DNA from: JAJNPS01 sp046589965
Lineage (GTDB): Bacteria; Pseudomonadota; Alphaproteobacteria; Rhodobacterales; Rhodobacteraceae
Direction of reading: 5' to 3'
Assembly: GCA_046589965.1 (NCBI GenBank)
Contig: JBKJVF010000266.1
Location: forward strand, 1-33,478
Length of the DNA: 33,478 bases
The notes beneath the pieces were generated by a model, which was not told where the DNA came from, searched no databases, and saw nothing but the letters and a program-made list of their open reading frames with translations. Shown in pieces: positions 1-7,574 of this stretch; position 1 is the first letter of the stretch, and each line of letters begins with the position of its first letter. Position numbers and translations under genes: made by a program.

Positions 1-1
1 A

Positions 2-892
2 TCGACCGGGCGGATCGTGGATGTCTCGCAGGGGGCTGCGAACCTATTGGGGGGCACGCGCGCGGAACTGACCGGTGCGCCGCTTGCACAGGAATTCGAC
101 GGGCGCCGCCGTGGCGAATTGCTCGAGGGCCTGACCAACCTTGCCTCGTCCGAGCGCAAGACCCCGATGGAGCTGTCGGCGCGTCGATCATCGCGGAGGC
201 TGCTGGTGACAGCGACGATGTTCCGCGCGGCGGGCGAACGTATCCTGTTGTGCCAGCTTGAGGCCGCCACGACTGCGGTGGCGCGGTCCGATGATCTGTC
301 CGACGGGCTGACGCAGCTTTACCATGAAGGTGTGGACGGGATCGTCTTTGCCGATGCCGAGGGCAACCTGCGCGCCGCCAACGAGGCGTTCCTGAACCTG
401 ACCGACACGGCCAGCTTTGCCGCCATCAGGGGGCGGTCGCTGGCAGATTTCCTGGCGCGCGGCGAAGTTGACCTGCGGCTCCTGATGGACAACGTGCGGC
501 GCACGGGTCAGCTGAAATTCTATGCGACGCGCCTGAACACCGACTTTTCGGGACAGGTCGCGGTGGAGCTTTCGGCGACATGGCTGAATGACCGGCCTGA
601 TCCGGTACTGGTCCTGGTTGTCCGCGATGCCAGTCGTGCGGAGGCGATGCGGCGGTCGACTTTGCCCGGGCAGGACGAAGGGTCCGGCAATGTCATGGAA
701 CTGGTCGGATCGTCACCCCTGAAGGACATCGTGGCCGAAACGACGGATGTCATCGAAAAGATGTGCATCGAGACGGCGCTGGAACTCACGCGCAACAATC
801 GCGTGGCCGCGGCCGACCTTTTGGGCCTGTCGCGCCAGTCGCTTTATGTCAAGCTGCGCAAGTTCGGACTGATCAACCGCGACGACGACTGA
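2..892 (+). CDS. ppsR: PpsR/CrtJ photosynthesis repressor, 3' part
   Basis: The reading frame is open from the window edge, so the N-terminus is missing; compared with the ~465-residue family about 170 residues are lost. PpsR/CrtJ is the redox- and light-responsive DNA-binding protein controlling bacteriochlorophyll, carotenoid and light-harvesting genes. Visible are the end of one PAS domain (TGRIVDVSQGAANLLG), a second PAS domain (from LYHEGVDGIVFADAEGNLRAAN to VVRDASRAEA), and a C-terminal Fis-type helix-turn-helix (ALELTRNNRVAAADLLGLSRQ). Two cysteines (in LLCQ and KMCIE) are 171 residues apart, the spacing of the redox cysteines 249 and 420 that I recall for R. capsulatus CrtJ. It sits directly upstream of bchG, as in Rhodobacter clusters, and two of its expected boxes lie in the gap. 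Confidence 0.93.
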   Translation, partial: STGRIVDVSQGAANLLGGTRAELTGAPLAQEFDGRRRGELLEGLTNLASSERKTPMELSARRSSRRLLVTATMFRAAGERILLCQLEAATTAVARSDDLSDGLTQLYHEGVDGIVFADAEGNLRAANEAFLNLTDTASFAAIRGRSLADFLARGEVDLRLLMDNVRRTGQLKFYATRLNTDFSGQVAVELSATWLNDRPDPVLVLVVRDASRAEAMRRSTLPGQDEGSGNVMELVGSSPLKDIVAETTDVIEKMCIETALELTRNNRVAAADLLGLSRQSLYVKLRKFGLINRDDD

Positions 893-1000
893 CGTTCCCG
901 TCATCACCGACGGGTGAGTTTCACGAATTCAGTGTGACCGGGCCGCGGCTTTCCAGCCAGCTGACGTTGTTTCTTTGATGCAACTCGATGCGGCATAAAG

Positions 1001-1018
1001 TGTCAGGTTAAATTTACA
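1001..1018. promoter_or_regulatory. PpsR/CrtJ box 1, upstream of bchG
   Basis: TGTCAGGTTAAATTTACA is a perfect TGT-N12-ACA palindrome, the known PpsR/CrtJ recognition element. It includes a -35-like TTTACA (1013-1018), so binding could block RNA polymerase. No convincing -10 follows, which is common for bch promoters. Confidence 0.82.
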
Positions 1019-1052
1019 CATTTTGCGTCTGGGGTCTTGTCCGACTCTCAGT

Positions 1053-1070
1053 TGTCCTGTTTACTTGACA
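1053..1070. promoter_or_regulatory. PpsR/CrtJ box 2, abutting the bchG start
   Basis: TGTCCTGTTTACTTGACA is a second perfect TGT-N12-ACA box. It lies 52 bp (about five helical turns) from box 1 on the same DNA face and ends one base before the bchG ATG. Paired boxes are typical of cooperative PpsR/CrtJ binding. Confidence 0.8.
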
Positions 1071-1071
1071 C

Positions 1072-1971
1072 ATGAGCATCGGGATCACGCAGCCTTCGCG
1101 ACATCTGCCAGAGCCGCGCGCCATGCTGCGGCTGATCAAACCGATTACCTGGTTTCCACCCATCTGGGCCTATCTTTGCGGGTCTGTGTCGGCGGGGGTG
1201 CCCTTGGGCGCGCATTGGCCGATGGTCCTTCTGGGCATGGTTCTGGCGGGGCCCATCGTCTGCGGCATGAGCCAGGCCGCCAATGACTGGTGCGACCGGC
1301 ATGTCGATGCTGTGAACGAACCCGACCGCCCGATCCCGTCCGGGCGCATTCCCGGGCGCTGGGGCCTATGGATCGCGCTGGCGATGACTGCATTGTCTTT
1401 GGCCGTGGGGTGGTTGCTTGGCCCTTGGGGATTTGGCGCCACCGTGGTGGGCGTCATCGCCGCATGGGCCTATTCCGCCGAGCCGATCCGGCTGAAGCGG
1501 TCGGGCTGGTGGGGGCCGGGTCTGGTTGGTCTGTCCTATGAAGGATTGCCCTGGTTCACCGGCGCTGCGGTCCTGTTGAACGCGGCCCCGTCCTTTCAGG
1601 TCGCCACCGTAGCCTTGCTGTACGCCTTTGGCGCGCATGGCATCATGACGCTGAATGATTTCAAGGCGCTGGAAGGCGACCGCCAGCATGGCGTCCGCTC
1701 CTTGCCGGTCGTTCTAGGCCCAGAGGTTGCCGCACGCATCGCCTGTACCGTGATGGGCATGGCGCAGGCGCTGGTCATCGCGATGCTGCTGGTCTGGGAC
1801 AAGCCTTGGCATGCCTTGGGCGTGCTCGCGGTGCTCTTGGGTCAGTTTGCCGCGATGCGGGTCCTGTTCCGCGATCCCAAGGGCAAGGCCCCCTGGTACA
1901 ATGGCACCGGCGTCGTCCTATACGTCGCCGGCATGATGATTTCGGCCTTTGCAATCCGGGGGCTGGCATGA
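1072..1971 (+). CDS. bchG: Bacteriochlorophyll synthase (bacteriochlorophyllide prenyltransferase)
   Basis: This 299-residue inner-membrane UbiA-family prenyltransferase attaches the geranylgeranyl (or phytyl) tail to bacteriochlorophyllide a. The polyprenyl-diphosphate/Mg motif is visible as NDWCDRHVDAVNEPDRPIPSG, and the second Asp-rich motif as DFKALEGDRQHGVRSLPV; several hydrophobic helices separate them. The N-terminal LIKPITWFPPIWAYLCG is characteristic of BchG. ATG 1072 gives the usual family length, although no Shine-Dalgarno precedes it because the bases are occupied by PpsR box 2; an internal ATG at 1123 is less likely. The stop overlaps the next gene's start (ATGA), so it is the first gene of a tightly coupled operon. 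Confidence 0.96.
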   Translation: MSIGITQPSRHLPEPRAMLRLIKPITWFPPIWAYLCGSVSAGVPLGAHWPMVLLGMVLAGPIVCGMSQAANDWCDRHVDAVNEPDRPIPSGRIPGRWGLWIALAMTALSLAVGWLLGPWGFGATVVGVIAAWAYSAEPIRLKRSGWWGPGLVGLSYEGLPWFTGAAVLLNAAPSFQVATVALLYAFGAHGIMTLNDFKALEGDRQHGVRSLPVVLGPEVAARIACTVMGMAQALVIAMLLVWDKPWHALGVLAVLLGQFAAMRVLFRDPKGKAPWYNGTGVVLYVAGMMISAFAIRGLA

Positions 1972-3269
1972 GCCTGACCTGGGTCCAGATCGCACGCCTA
2001 GGCCTGGTGCAGATCGCCCTTGGGTCCATCGTGTCGCTGACAACATCGACGATGAACCGGGTCATGACGGTGGAGCTTGCCTTTCCTGCGGTCCTGCCGG
2101 GCCTTTTGGTCACGCTATACTACGGCACGCAGTTCCTGCGCCCCCGCTTTGGCCACAGTGCCGATCAAGGGGGCAAGCGGACCCCCTGGATCGTGGGCGG
2201 TGTGCTGACGCTGGCGCTTGGGGCCATCTGTGCCGCATTGTCGGTCGGCTTGATGGAAAGTCGGCCTGCCTTGGGCATCATCGCCGCCGTGCCGTCGTTC
2301 CTGCTGATCGGTTTGGGCATCGGGGCAGGCGGCACGAACCTGTTGGCCCTGCTGGCCGCCCGCGTGAACCCAACGCGAGAGGCCGCGGCGGGAAGCGCGA
2401 TCTGGATCATGATGATCTTCGGGCTGGTGGTGACGGCGATTGTCAGCGGTAAACTGCTGGACCCCTATTCGCCCATGCGGCTGGTGGCCGTCACGGCGGG
2501 TGTGTCAGCCATCGCCGTGGTTCTGACCCTGATCGGCGTCTGGGGGCAGGAGCGGGTGGCGATCCGTACACCACCCAAGCGCGCCCTGCCGTTCCGCGCA
2601 ATGCTGCGCGAGATGTGGGCCGAACCGCGCACTCGGGCCTTCACGATATTCGTCTTTGCCTCGATGACCGCCTACAATTTGCAAGACCTGATCTTGGAGC
2701 CATTCGCGGGCCATGTCTTTGGCATGACCGTTGGCCAAAGCACCGAACTCAGCGGTCGGCATCATGCAGGCGCGCTGACGGGCATGCTGGCTGTCCTGCT
2801 GTCGGGGACTGTGCTGGCGCGGTTCTTCGTGGTGCCATTGCGGGTCTGGATCGTGGGTGGCTGCCTTGTGTCCGGCGCCTCCTTGGTGGCGCTGGGATAT
2901 GGCGCGCAGTTTGCGCCGAACTGGCCGATCAGGGCCAATGTCTTTGCGCTGGGGCTGGCCAACGGCGTCTTTGCCGTGGCCGCCATCGGCGCGATGATGG
3001 GCATCGCGCGCGACGGCACCGAGGCGCGCGAAGGTGCCCGGATGGGAATTTTCGGCGCGGCGCAGGCCATCGGGTTCGGGCTTGGCTCATTCGGCGGCAC
3101 GGTTGCGGCGGACGTGATGCGGGCGCTCATGTCGTCGGATGCCATGGCCTATGGCAGCGTCTTTGCCGCCGAAGGATTTGTCTTTCTGATCGCGGCCTTG
3201 CTGGCCTTGCGGGTCACGGCCCCTGACCGGGCGACGCGGTCCCCATCCAACCTTGTACCAGGAGAATGA
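1968..3269 (+). CDS. PucC/LhaA-family transporter-like protein (Bch2, ORF428 type)
   Basis: This 433-residue protein with about twelve hydrophobic segments belongs to the PucC/LhaA/ORF428 branch of the major facilitator superfamily, found between bchG and bchP in Rhodobacter and roseobacters. Members are linked to light-harvesting complex assembly or bacteriochlorophyll delivery; the exact substrate is not established. The start MSLTWVQIARLGLVQIALG is chosen because its ATG overlaps the bchG stop by four bases and the length fits the 428-residue R. capsulatus homologue; the frame is open further upstream but that part overlaps bchG. A characteristic stretch is YYGTQFLRPRFGHSADQGGK. One base separates its stop from bchP. 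Confidence 0.9.
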   Translation: MSLTWVQIARLGLVQIALGSIVSLTTSTMNRVMTVELAFPAVLPGLLVTLYYGTQFLRPRFGHSADQGGKRTPWIVGGVLTLALGAICAALSVGLMESRPALGIIAAVPSFLLIGLGIGAGGTNLLALLAARVNPTREAAAGSAIWIMMIFGLVVTAIVSGKLLDPYSPMRLVAVTAGVSAIAVVLTLIGVWGQERVAIRTPPKRALPFRAMLREMWAEPRTRAFTIFVFASMTAYNLQDLILEPFAGHVFGMTVGQSTELSGRHHAGALTGMLAVLLSGTVLARFFVVPLRVWIVGGCLVSGASLVALGYGAQFAPNWPIRANVFALGLANGVFAVAAIGAMMGIARDGTEAREGARMGIFGAAQAIGFGLGSFGGTVAADVMRALMSSDAMAYGSVFAAEGFVFLIAALLALRVTAPDRATRSPSNLVPGE

Positions 3270-3270
3270 C

Positions 3271-4452
3271 ATGAGCTTTGATGTTTTTGTCGTCGGCGGC
3301 GGTCCTTCCGGGGCAACGGCGGCGTGGGATCTGGCGCGGGCGGGGCGTCATGTGGCGCTGTTGGACCGGGACGGGCGGATCAAGCCTTGCGGGGGGGCCA
3401 TTCCGCCCCGCGCCATCCTGGACTTTGACATTCCCGACCATCTTCTGGTGGCCAAGGTGGAAACTGCGCGGATGATCTCGCCCACCGGTCGGTCGGTCGA
3501 TATCCATATCGAGAACGGGTTCGTCGGCATGGTCGACCGCGAGGATTTTGATGAATTCCTGCGCGTGCGCGCGGCGAATGCGGGCGCCGAACGGCTGACT
3601 GGCACCTACATTCGCATCGAACGGGATCACGAGGGCAGCCATGTCGTCTGGCGCGAAAAAGCCACGGGGCAAGAGCGGCGCACCAAGACGCGGCTGGTGA
3701 TCGGGGCGGATGGCGCTCGGTCGGTGGTGGCGCGTGATCATGTACCCGGGGGTGACAAGATCCCTTATGTGATCGCCTATCACGAGATTGTCCGCGCACC
3801 CACGACGGTTGCGAATTACGACCCCAAGCGCTGCGATGTCATCTATGACGGCCGTATCTCGCCCGATTTCTATGGCTGGGTGTTTCCGCATGGCGACACG
3901 GCCTCGATCGGAATGGGCAGCGGGGTGGATGGTGTTGACCTGAAACAGGCCACCGCCGATCTGCGCGCCGCAAGCGGGTTGACCGGATGCGAGACGATCC
4001 GCAAAGAGGGCGCGCCCATTCCGCTCCATCCCCTGGACAAATGGGACAACGGACGCGACGTGGTATTGTCGGGCGATGCTGCAGGCGTCGTGGCTCCGTC
4101 CTCGGGCGAGGGTATCTATTACGCGATGGCGGGGGGCCGGGTTGCCGCGACTGCGGCACATGAATTCCTGGCCTCGGGCAAAGTACGCGATCTGGCCCGC
4201 GCGCGGAAACTGTTCATGAAAGAGCACAAGACCGTGTTCAAGGTTCTGCGCAGCATGCAGGACGCCTATTACAAGTCCGACGAACGGCGCGAACGCTTTG
4301 TCAGCCTGTGTCATGATGTCGACGTGCAAAAATTGACGTTCGAGGCCTACATGAACAAGAAACTCGTCGCGGCCCGGCCGTTGGCGCATCTGAAGATCGG
4401 GATCAAGAATGTGGCACACCTGCTGCGACTGGTATCCCCCAACTGGACATGA
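3271..4452 (+). CDS. bchP: Geranylgeranyl (bacterio)chlorophyll reductase
   Basis: This 393-residue FAD-dependent reductase hydrogenates the geranylgeranyl tail of bacteriochlorophyll to phytyl, using NADPH. The N-terminal dinucleotide-binding site is VVGGGPSGATAAWDLARAG, followed by the family stretch IKPCGGAIPPRAI and the second FAD contact VLSGDAAGVVAPSSGEGIYYAM near the middle. The start MSFDVFVVGG is chosen because AGGAGA lies just upstream (3260-3265) and family members begin close to the FAD fold; an ATG six codons earlier is in frame but lacks a good site. It overlaps idi by four bases (ATGA), so translation is probably coupled. Confidence 0.96.
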   Translation: MSFDVFVVGGGPSGATAAWDLARAGRHVALLDRDGRIKPCGGAIPPRAILDFDIPDHLLVAKVETARMISPTGRSVDIHIENGFVGMVDREDFDEFLRVRAANAGAERLTGTYIRIERDHEGSHVVWREKATGQERRTKTRLVIGADGARSVVARDHVPGGDKIPYVIAYHEIVRAPTTVANYDPKRCDVIYDGRISPDFYGWVFPHGDTASIGMGSGVDGVDLKQATADLRAASGLTGCETIRKEGAPIPLHPLDKWDNGRDVVLSGDAAGVVAPSSGEGIYYAMAGGRVAATAAHEFLASGKVRDLARARKLFMKEHKTVFKVLRSMQDAYYKSDERRERFVSLCHDVDVQKLTFEAYMNKKLVAARPLAHLKIGIKNVAHLLRLVSPNWT

Positions 4453-5006
4453 CCGTGGCAGACGCAAGCCTTGAGGAAATGATCCCGGCCTGGGTTGACG
4501 GGCGGTTGCAGCCCGTCGGCAAGCTGGCCGTGCATCAGCGTGGTCTGCGGCACAAGGCGGTGTCGGTCTTTGTGATGCAAGGCACGCGGATTCTGATCCA
4601 GCAGCGCGCTTTGGGAAAGTATCATACGCCGGGCCTTTGGGCGAATACCTGCTGCACCCATCCCCGCTGGGACGAGGATCCTGCCGCCTGTGCCGTGCGC
4701 CGCTTGCGCGAAGAGCTTGGGATCACTGGCCTTTACCCCGCCTTTGCCGACCGGCTGGAATACCGCGCCGATGTCGGCGGCGGGCTGACCGAGCATGAAC
4801 TGGTCGATGTCTTTGTCGCCGATGCGGCCGCTGGTCTGGCTGTGACCCCCAATCCTGATGAGGTGATGGGGACGCGCTGGGTCGATCTTTATGACCTGTC
4901 GGCAGAGGTACTGCGTACCCCGGACAAGTTCACGCCTTGGCTGCGCATCTACATGACCGAACATATGGGCCGCATTTTTGGGGCCAGCGTGGGCCTTGCG
5001 CGCTAG
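4449..5006 (+). CDS. idi: Isopentenyl-diphosphate delta-isomerase, type 1
   Basis: This 185-residue Nudix-fold enzyme interconverts isopentenyl and dimethylallyl diphosphate, the precursors of the geranylgeranyl tail and carotenoids. It shows the metal and active-site elements of type 1 enzymes: RHKAVSVF, the catalytic cysteine in WANTCCTHP, the Nudix-like RRLREELGI, and the acidic EHELVDVF stretch. The ATG overlaps the bchP stop. The same bchP-idi adjacency (ORF176) occurs in Rhodobacter, so precursor supply is probably co-regulated with pigment synthesis by the upstream PpsR boxes. Its TAG stop shares a CTAG with the convergent dcd stop. Confidence 0.95.
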   Translation: MTVADASLEEMIPAWVDGRLQPVGKLAVHQRGLRHKAVSVFVMQGTRILIQQRALGKYHTPGLWANTCCTHPRWDEDPAACAVRRLREELGITGLYPAFADRLEYRADVGGGLTEHELVDVFVADAAAGLAVTPNPDEVMGTRWVDLYDLSAEVLRTPDKFTPWLRIYMTEHMGRIFGASVGLAR

Positions 5007-6076
5007 CGGAACTGCTTGGCTAGTTTCAGGCCCTGTCCCTGATAATTCGACGCAATCCCCGTGCCATAAAGCTGTTTCGGCCGCGTCTGCATCCGCTCAT
5101 AGACCAGTCGCCCCACGATTTGCCCATGTTCCAGCGCAAACGGGGCCTCGTGGCAACGCACCTCCAGGACGCCCCGGCTGCCGGAGCCCCCTGCCGGGCC
5201 ATAGCCGAAGCCCGGATCAAAGAACCCGGCATAATGCACCCGAAACTCGCCCACCATCGCCAGATAGGGGGCCATTTCGGCGGCATAATCGGGGGGAATG
5301 GTGACCGCCTCGCGACTGACGAGGATATAGAACGCACCCGGGTCCAGAATCACCCGACCTTCAGGGCTGCGCAACTCTTCCCAGAATTCGCGCGCGTCGT
5401 AGTGGCCGATGCGGTCCAGATCGACCACCCCGGCATGGGGTTTGGCGCGGTATCCGACGATGCCGTTTTCGGGGGCCAGAAGGTCGACCGAAAAGCCCAA
5501 GCCTTCGGAAATCACCGCCGTGCCGGACACCAGCGGTCCCGTGGCATGAAGCGCGGCAAGTTCAGCATCCGACAGCGTCGCATGCCCGGTGCGAAACCGG
5601 ATTTGGTTCAGCCGCATGCCGGGCCGCACCAGAACCGAGAAACTGCGCGGACAGACCTCGGCATAAAGGGGGCCATGATAGCCATCCGGAATGCGGTCGA
5701 ACTCGACCCCGCCATCGGTGATCGTGCGCGTCAGCAGATCCAGCCTGCCGGTGGAGCTTTTGGCATTCGCAACCGCCGACACACGCGGCGGCAAAGCCAG
5801 CCGTTCGGTTAGCGGGATGACATAGACGCAGCCCTTTTCCAGCACGGCACCTGCGGTCAGATCCATCCGGTGCATCTCGAACGTCTGCAACCGGTCCGCC
5901 ACGGTTTGCCCGGCCCCCGCAAGGAACGACGCGCGGACGCGGTAGGCCACGGTCCCAAGGCGCAGATCAAGGCTGGCGGGTTGCACCTGTGCTGCAAGGA
6001 CGGGCAGGTCAGCCGCGATATGTCTGCCCGCGATCAGGTCGCTGATCGCCTCGGCTGCAAGGACACCCGCTGTCAT
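5003..6076 (-). CDS. dcd: dCTP deaminase, long double-domain alphaproteobacterial form
   Basis: At 357 residues this is nearly twice the size of E. coli Dcd (193) and matches the long deaminase family (Pfam DCD) of alphaproteobacteria. It would convert dCTP to dUTP for thymidylate synthesis. The first half carries the active-site-like run NAKSSTGRLDLLTRTITDG, then DRIPDGYHGPLYAEV, whose Glu corresponds to the likely catalytic base. The second half repeats the fold with PGAFYILVSREAV and GEFRVHYAGFFDPGFG, which looks like an internal duplication. It is convergent with idi and its stop overlaps the idi stop. Its start follows an AAGGTGG sequence. Confidence 0.88.
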   Translation of the reverse strand: MTAGVLAAEAISDLIAGRHIAADLPVLAAQVQPASLDLRLGTVAYRVRASFLAGAGQTVADRLQTFEMHRMDLTAGAVLEKGCVYVIPLTERLALPPRVSAVANAKSSTGRLDLLTRTITDGGVEFDRIPDGYHGPLYAEVCPRSFSVLVRPGMRLNQIRFRTGHATLSDAELAALHATGPLVSGTAVISEGLGFSVDLLAPENGIVGYRAKPHAGVVDLDRIGHYDAREFWEELRSPEGRVILDPGAFYILVSREAVTIPPDYAAEMAPYLAMVGEFRVHYAGFFDPGFGYGPAGGSGSRGVLEVRCHEAPFALEHGQIVGRLVYERMQTRPKQLYGTGIASNYQGQGLKLAKQFR

Positions 6077-6111
6077 GTTGCGCCACCTTTTCCCGCCTGC
6101 GGCACCTGCCG

Positions 6112-6151
6112 GATACGAAACCGCCCGCGCTGCATGGGGGCAGGCGGGCGG
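6112..6151 (-). terminator. Intrinsic terminator of tRNA-Pro
   Basis: On the minus strand, downstream of the tRNA, CCGCCCGC and GCGGGCGG (6151-6144 and 6128-6121) form a perfect 8-bp stem, followed by TTTCGT. Position and composition fit a factor-independent terminator. Confidence 0.65.
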
Positions 6152-6161
6152 ATTTTCACGA

Positions 6162-6239
6162 TGGTCGGGCCGGAGAGATTCGAACTCTCGACCTCCCGCC
6201 CCCCAGACGGACGCGCTAACCAGGCTGCGCTACGGCCCG
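6162..6239 (-). tRNA. tRNA-Pro (anticodon GGG)
   Basis: The 78-base cloverleaf on the minus strand has acceptor stem CGGGCCG/CGGCCCG, D arm GCGC-AGCCTGGTTA-GCGC, anticodon loop CTGGGGG giving anticodon GGG, T loop TTCGAAT and an encoded CCA end (6164-6162). It reads CCC and CCU proline codons. The anticodon stem contains two G-U pairs at its ends (TCCGT with GCGGG). Confidence 0.95.
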
Positions 6240-6290
6240 AACGACTGCGTTCATACCGGTTTTCAGAGCCGTAGCAAGCCTGAAAGCACA

Positions 6291-7163
6291 TCAATGCGAG
6301 GGCGATCCACCCGTGCCGCCCTGACTGGCAGACCGCATCCGCTGGGTCAGGTCGCGGGCGCGCAAAGTCCAGGCTGCAACCTCCACCGAGCGGGGCATCA
6401 GGGCGCCTTGAGGCAGGGCGCGCAGGCGTGCGGCCATCGGCATCTCCTCGCCCGCGGCCAGCGGCAGCGACCGCCAGCCATCGTTGACCCGGGGCGACGA
6501 GGCAGGGGCCGGTTCGGCTTCGGTCTGCATGACGGCTGCGATCAGTGCGTCGTCCCGGTCATCCGGGGCGTCGCCCGCTTCGCCCCTCACCGCGACATCG
6601 GCTGCATCAAAGAGGTCGCGCGGCGTGTCGCTTCGGGATGGGGCAACTGTCTCGGATGGGGCGGCATTGATCAATGCCGCGTCAGCCGCGCCGTTCTGTG
6701 TGGCCACCTGAAGGCGCAAGACCAAGGTCCCGTCATCGTCCGGCGGCGGCAGATCCGCATCGGGCCAAACGTCCTCGGGCGGCGACGATGCCACGAGATC
6801 GTCGACGGTCAGGGGCACATGCGACTGATCTTCAACGCCGGTATCATCAACAATATCAAACGGTTCTCTGACTTTATTCACCTGACCGCCCACGCCTTCG
6901 GCCAGCGCCGAGACATGCCGCACACCCTGTTCGCGCAGGATTTTCTGCACGCCGCGTATGGTCAGCCCGTCGTCATGCAACAGACGTTTGATGCCGGTCA
7001 GCAGGTCAACGTCCGACGGGCGGTAATACCGCCGCCCGCCCGCGCGCTTGACCGGTTTGATCTGCGGAAAGCGTGTTTCCCAAAACCGCAAGACATGCGC
7101 AGGCGTGTCCAGAATGTCCGCCACCTCAGAGATGGTGCGAAAGGCGTCGGGTGATTTGTCCAT
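6291..7163 (-). CDS. MerR-family transcriptional regulator
   Basis: This 290-residue protein has an N-terminal MerR-type winged helix: FRTISEVADILDTPAHVLRF, then RRYYRPSDVDLLTGIKRLL, up to about residue 85. The remaining 200 residues are acidic and low-complexity (many Asp, Ala, Pro) with no recognisable effector domain and no clustered metal-binding cysteines. In many alphaproteobacteria a gene of this type follows ihfA, in the order seen here; its target is unknown to me. It lies 20 bases downstream of ihfA on the same strand and is probably cotranscribed. Confidence 0.85.
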   Translation of the reverse strand: MDKSPDAFRTISEVADILDTPAHVLRFWETRFPQIKPVKRAGGRRYYRPSDVDLLTGIKRLLHDDGLTIRGVQKILREQGVRHVSALAEGVGGQVNKVREPFDIVDDTGVEDQSHVPLTVDDLVASSPPEDVWPDADLPPPDDDGTLVLRLQVATQNGAADAALINAAPSETVAPSRSDTPRDLFDAADVAVRGEAGDAPDDRDDALIAAVMQTEAEPAPASSPRVNDGWRSLPLAAGEEMPMAARLRALPQGALMPRSVEVAAWTLRARDLTQRMRSASQGGTGGSPSH

Positions 7164-7183
7164 CCCTGCGCCCCCCTCGGCGC

Positions 7184-7486
7184 TTAGCGTTTCTTGCCGG
7201 CGGCAACGCGGTCTTTCATCAGATGCGACGGGCGGAACGACAGGACCCGGCGCGGGCTGATCGGAACCTCATCCCCGGTTTTGGGGTTGCGGCCAATCCG
7301 CGCCGTCTTGTCGCGCACCGAAAATGTCCCGAAGGACGAGATCTTTACGGACTCTCCCGATGCCAATGCATCGGACATATGTTGCAGCACACTTTCCACC
7401 AGATTGGCAGATTCGTTGCGGCTTAGTCCGACCTCGCGAAACACGGCCTCGCTCAGATCCATGCGTGTCAGTGTCTTTTCACTCAT
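7184..7486 (-). CDS. ihfA: Integration host factor alpha subunit
   Basis: This 100-residue protein is one subunit of the DNA-bending heterodimer IHF, acting in the nucleoid, recombination and promoter architecture. The core is typical: TRMDLSEAVFREVGLSRNES, the dimer region LASGESVKISSFGTF, and the beta-arm with conserved tip in ARIGRNPKTGDEVPI, ending in a Lys/Arg-rich tail. The start MSEKTLTRMDL is preferred because it gives the family length; an upstream ATG at 7606 would add 40 atypical residues and overlap fabH. A purine-rich GGGGGGATGGA precedes this start. Confidence 0.95.
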   Translation of the reverse strand: MSEKTLTRMDLSEAVFREVGLSRNESANLVESVLQHMSDALASGESVKISSFGTFSVRDKTARIGRNPKTGDEVPISPRRVLSFRPSHLMKDRVAAGKKR

Positions 7487-7574
7487 TCCATCCCCCCGGG
7501 GTTTTTTCCCAAGATGCGCGGGTTGGAATTGCTTTGTCAATATCAATGGCTTGGGGCGTGCATTTGCAGTTGCA

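Noticed and set aside
1065..1070. TTGACA as a -35 box
   Set aside because: A perfect hexamer, but it abuts the bchG start codon and is part of PpsR box 2, so it cannot serve the bchG promoter.
3214..4467. 417-residue open frame on the minus strand
   Set aside because: Antisense to bchP, His/Arg-rich and without recognisable domains.
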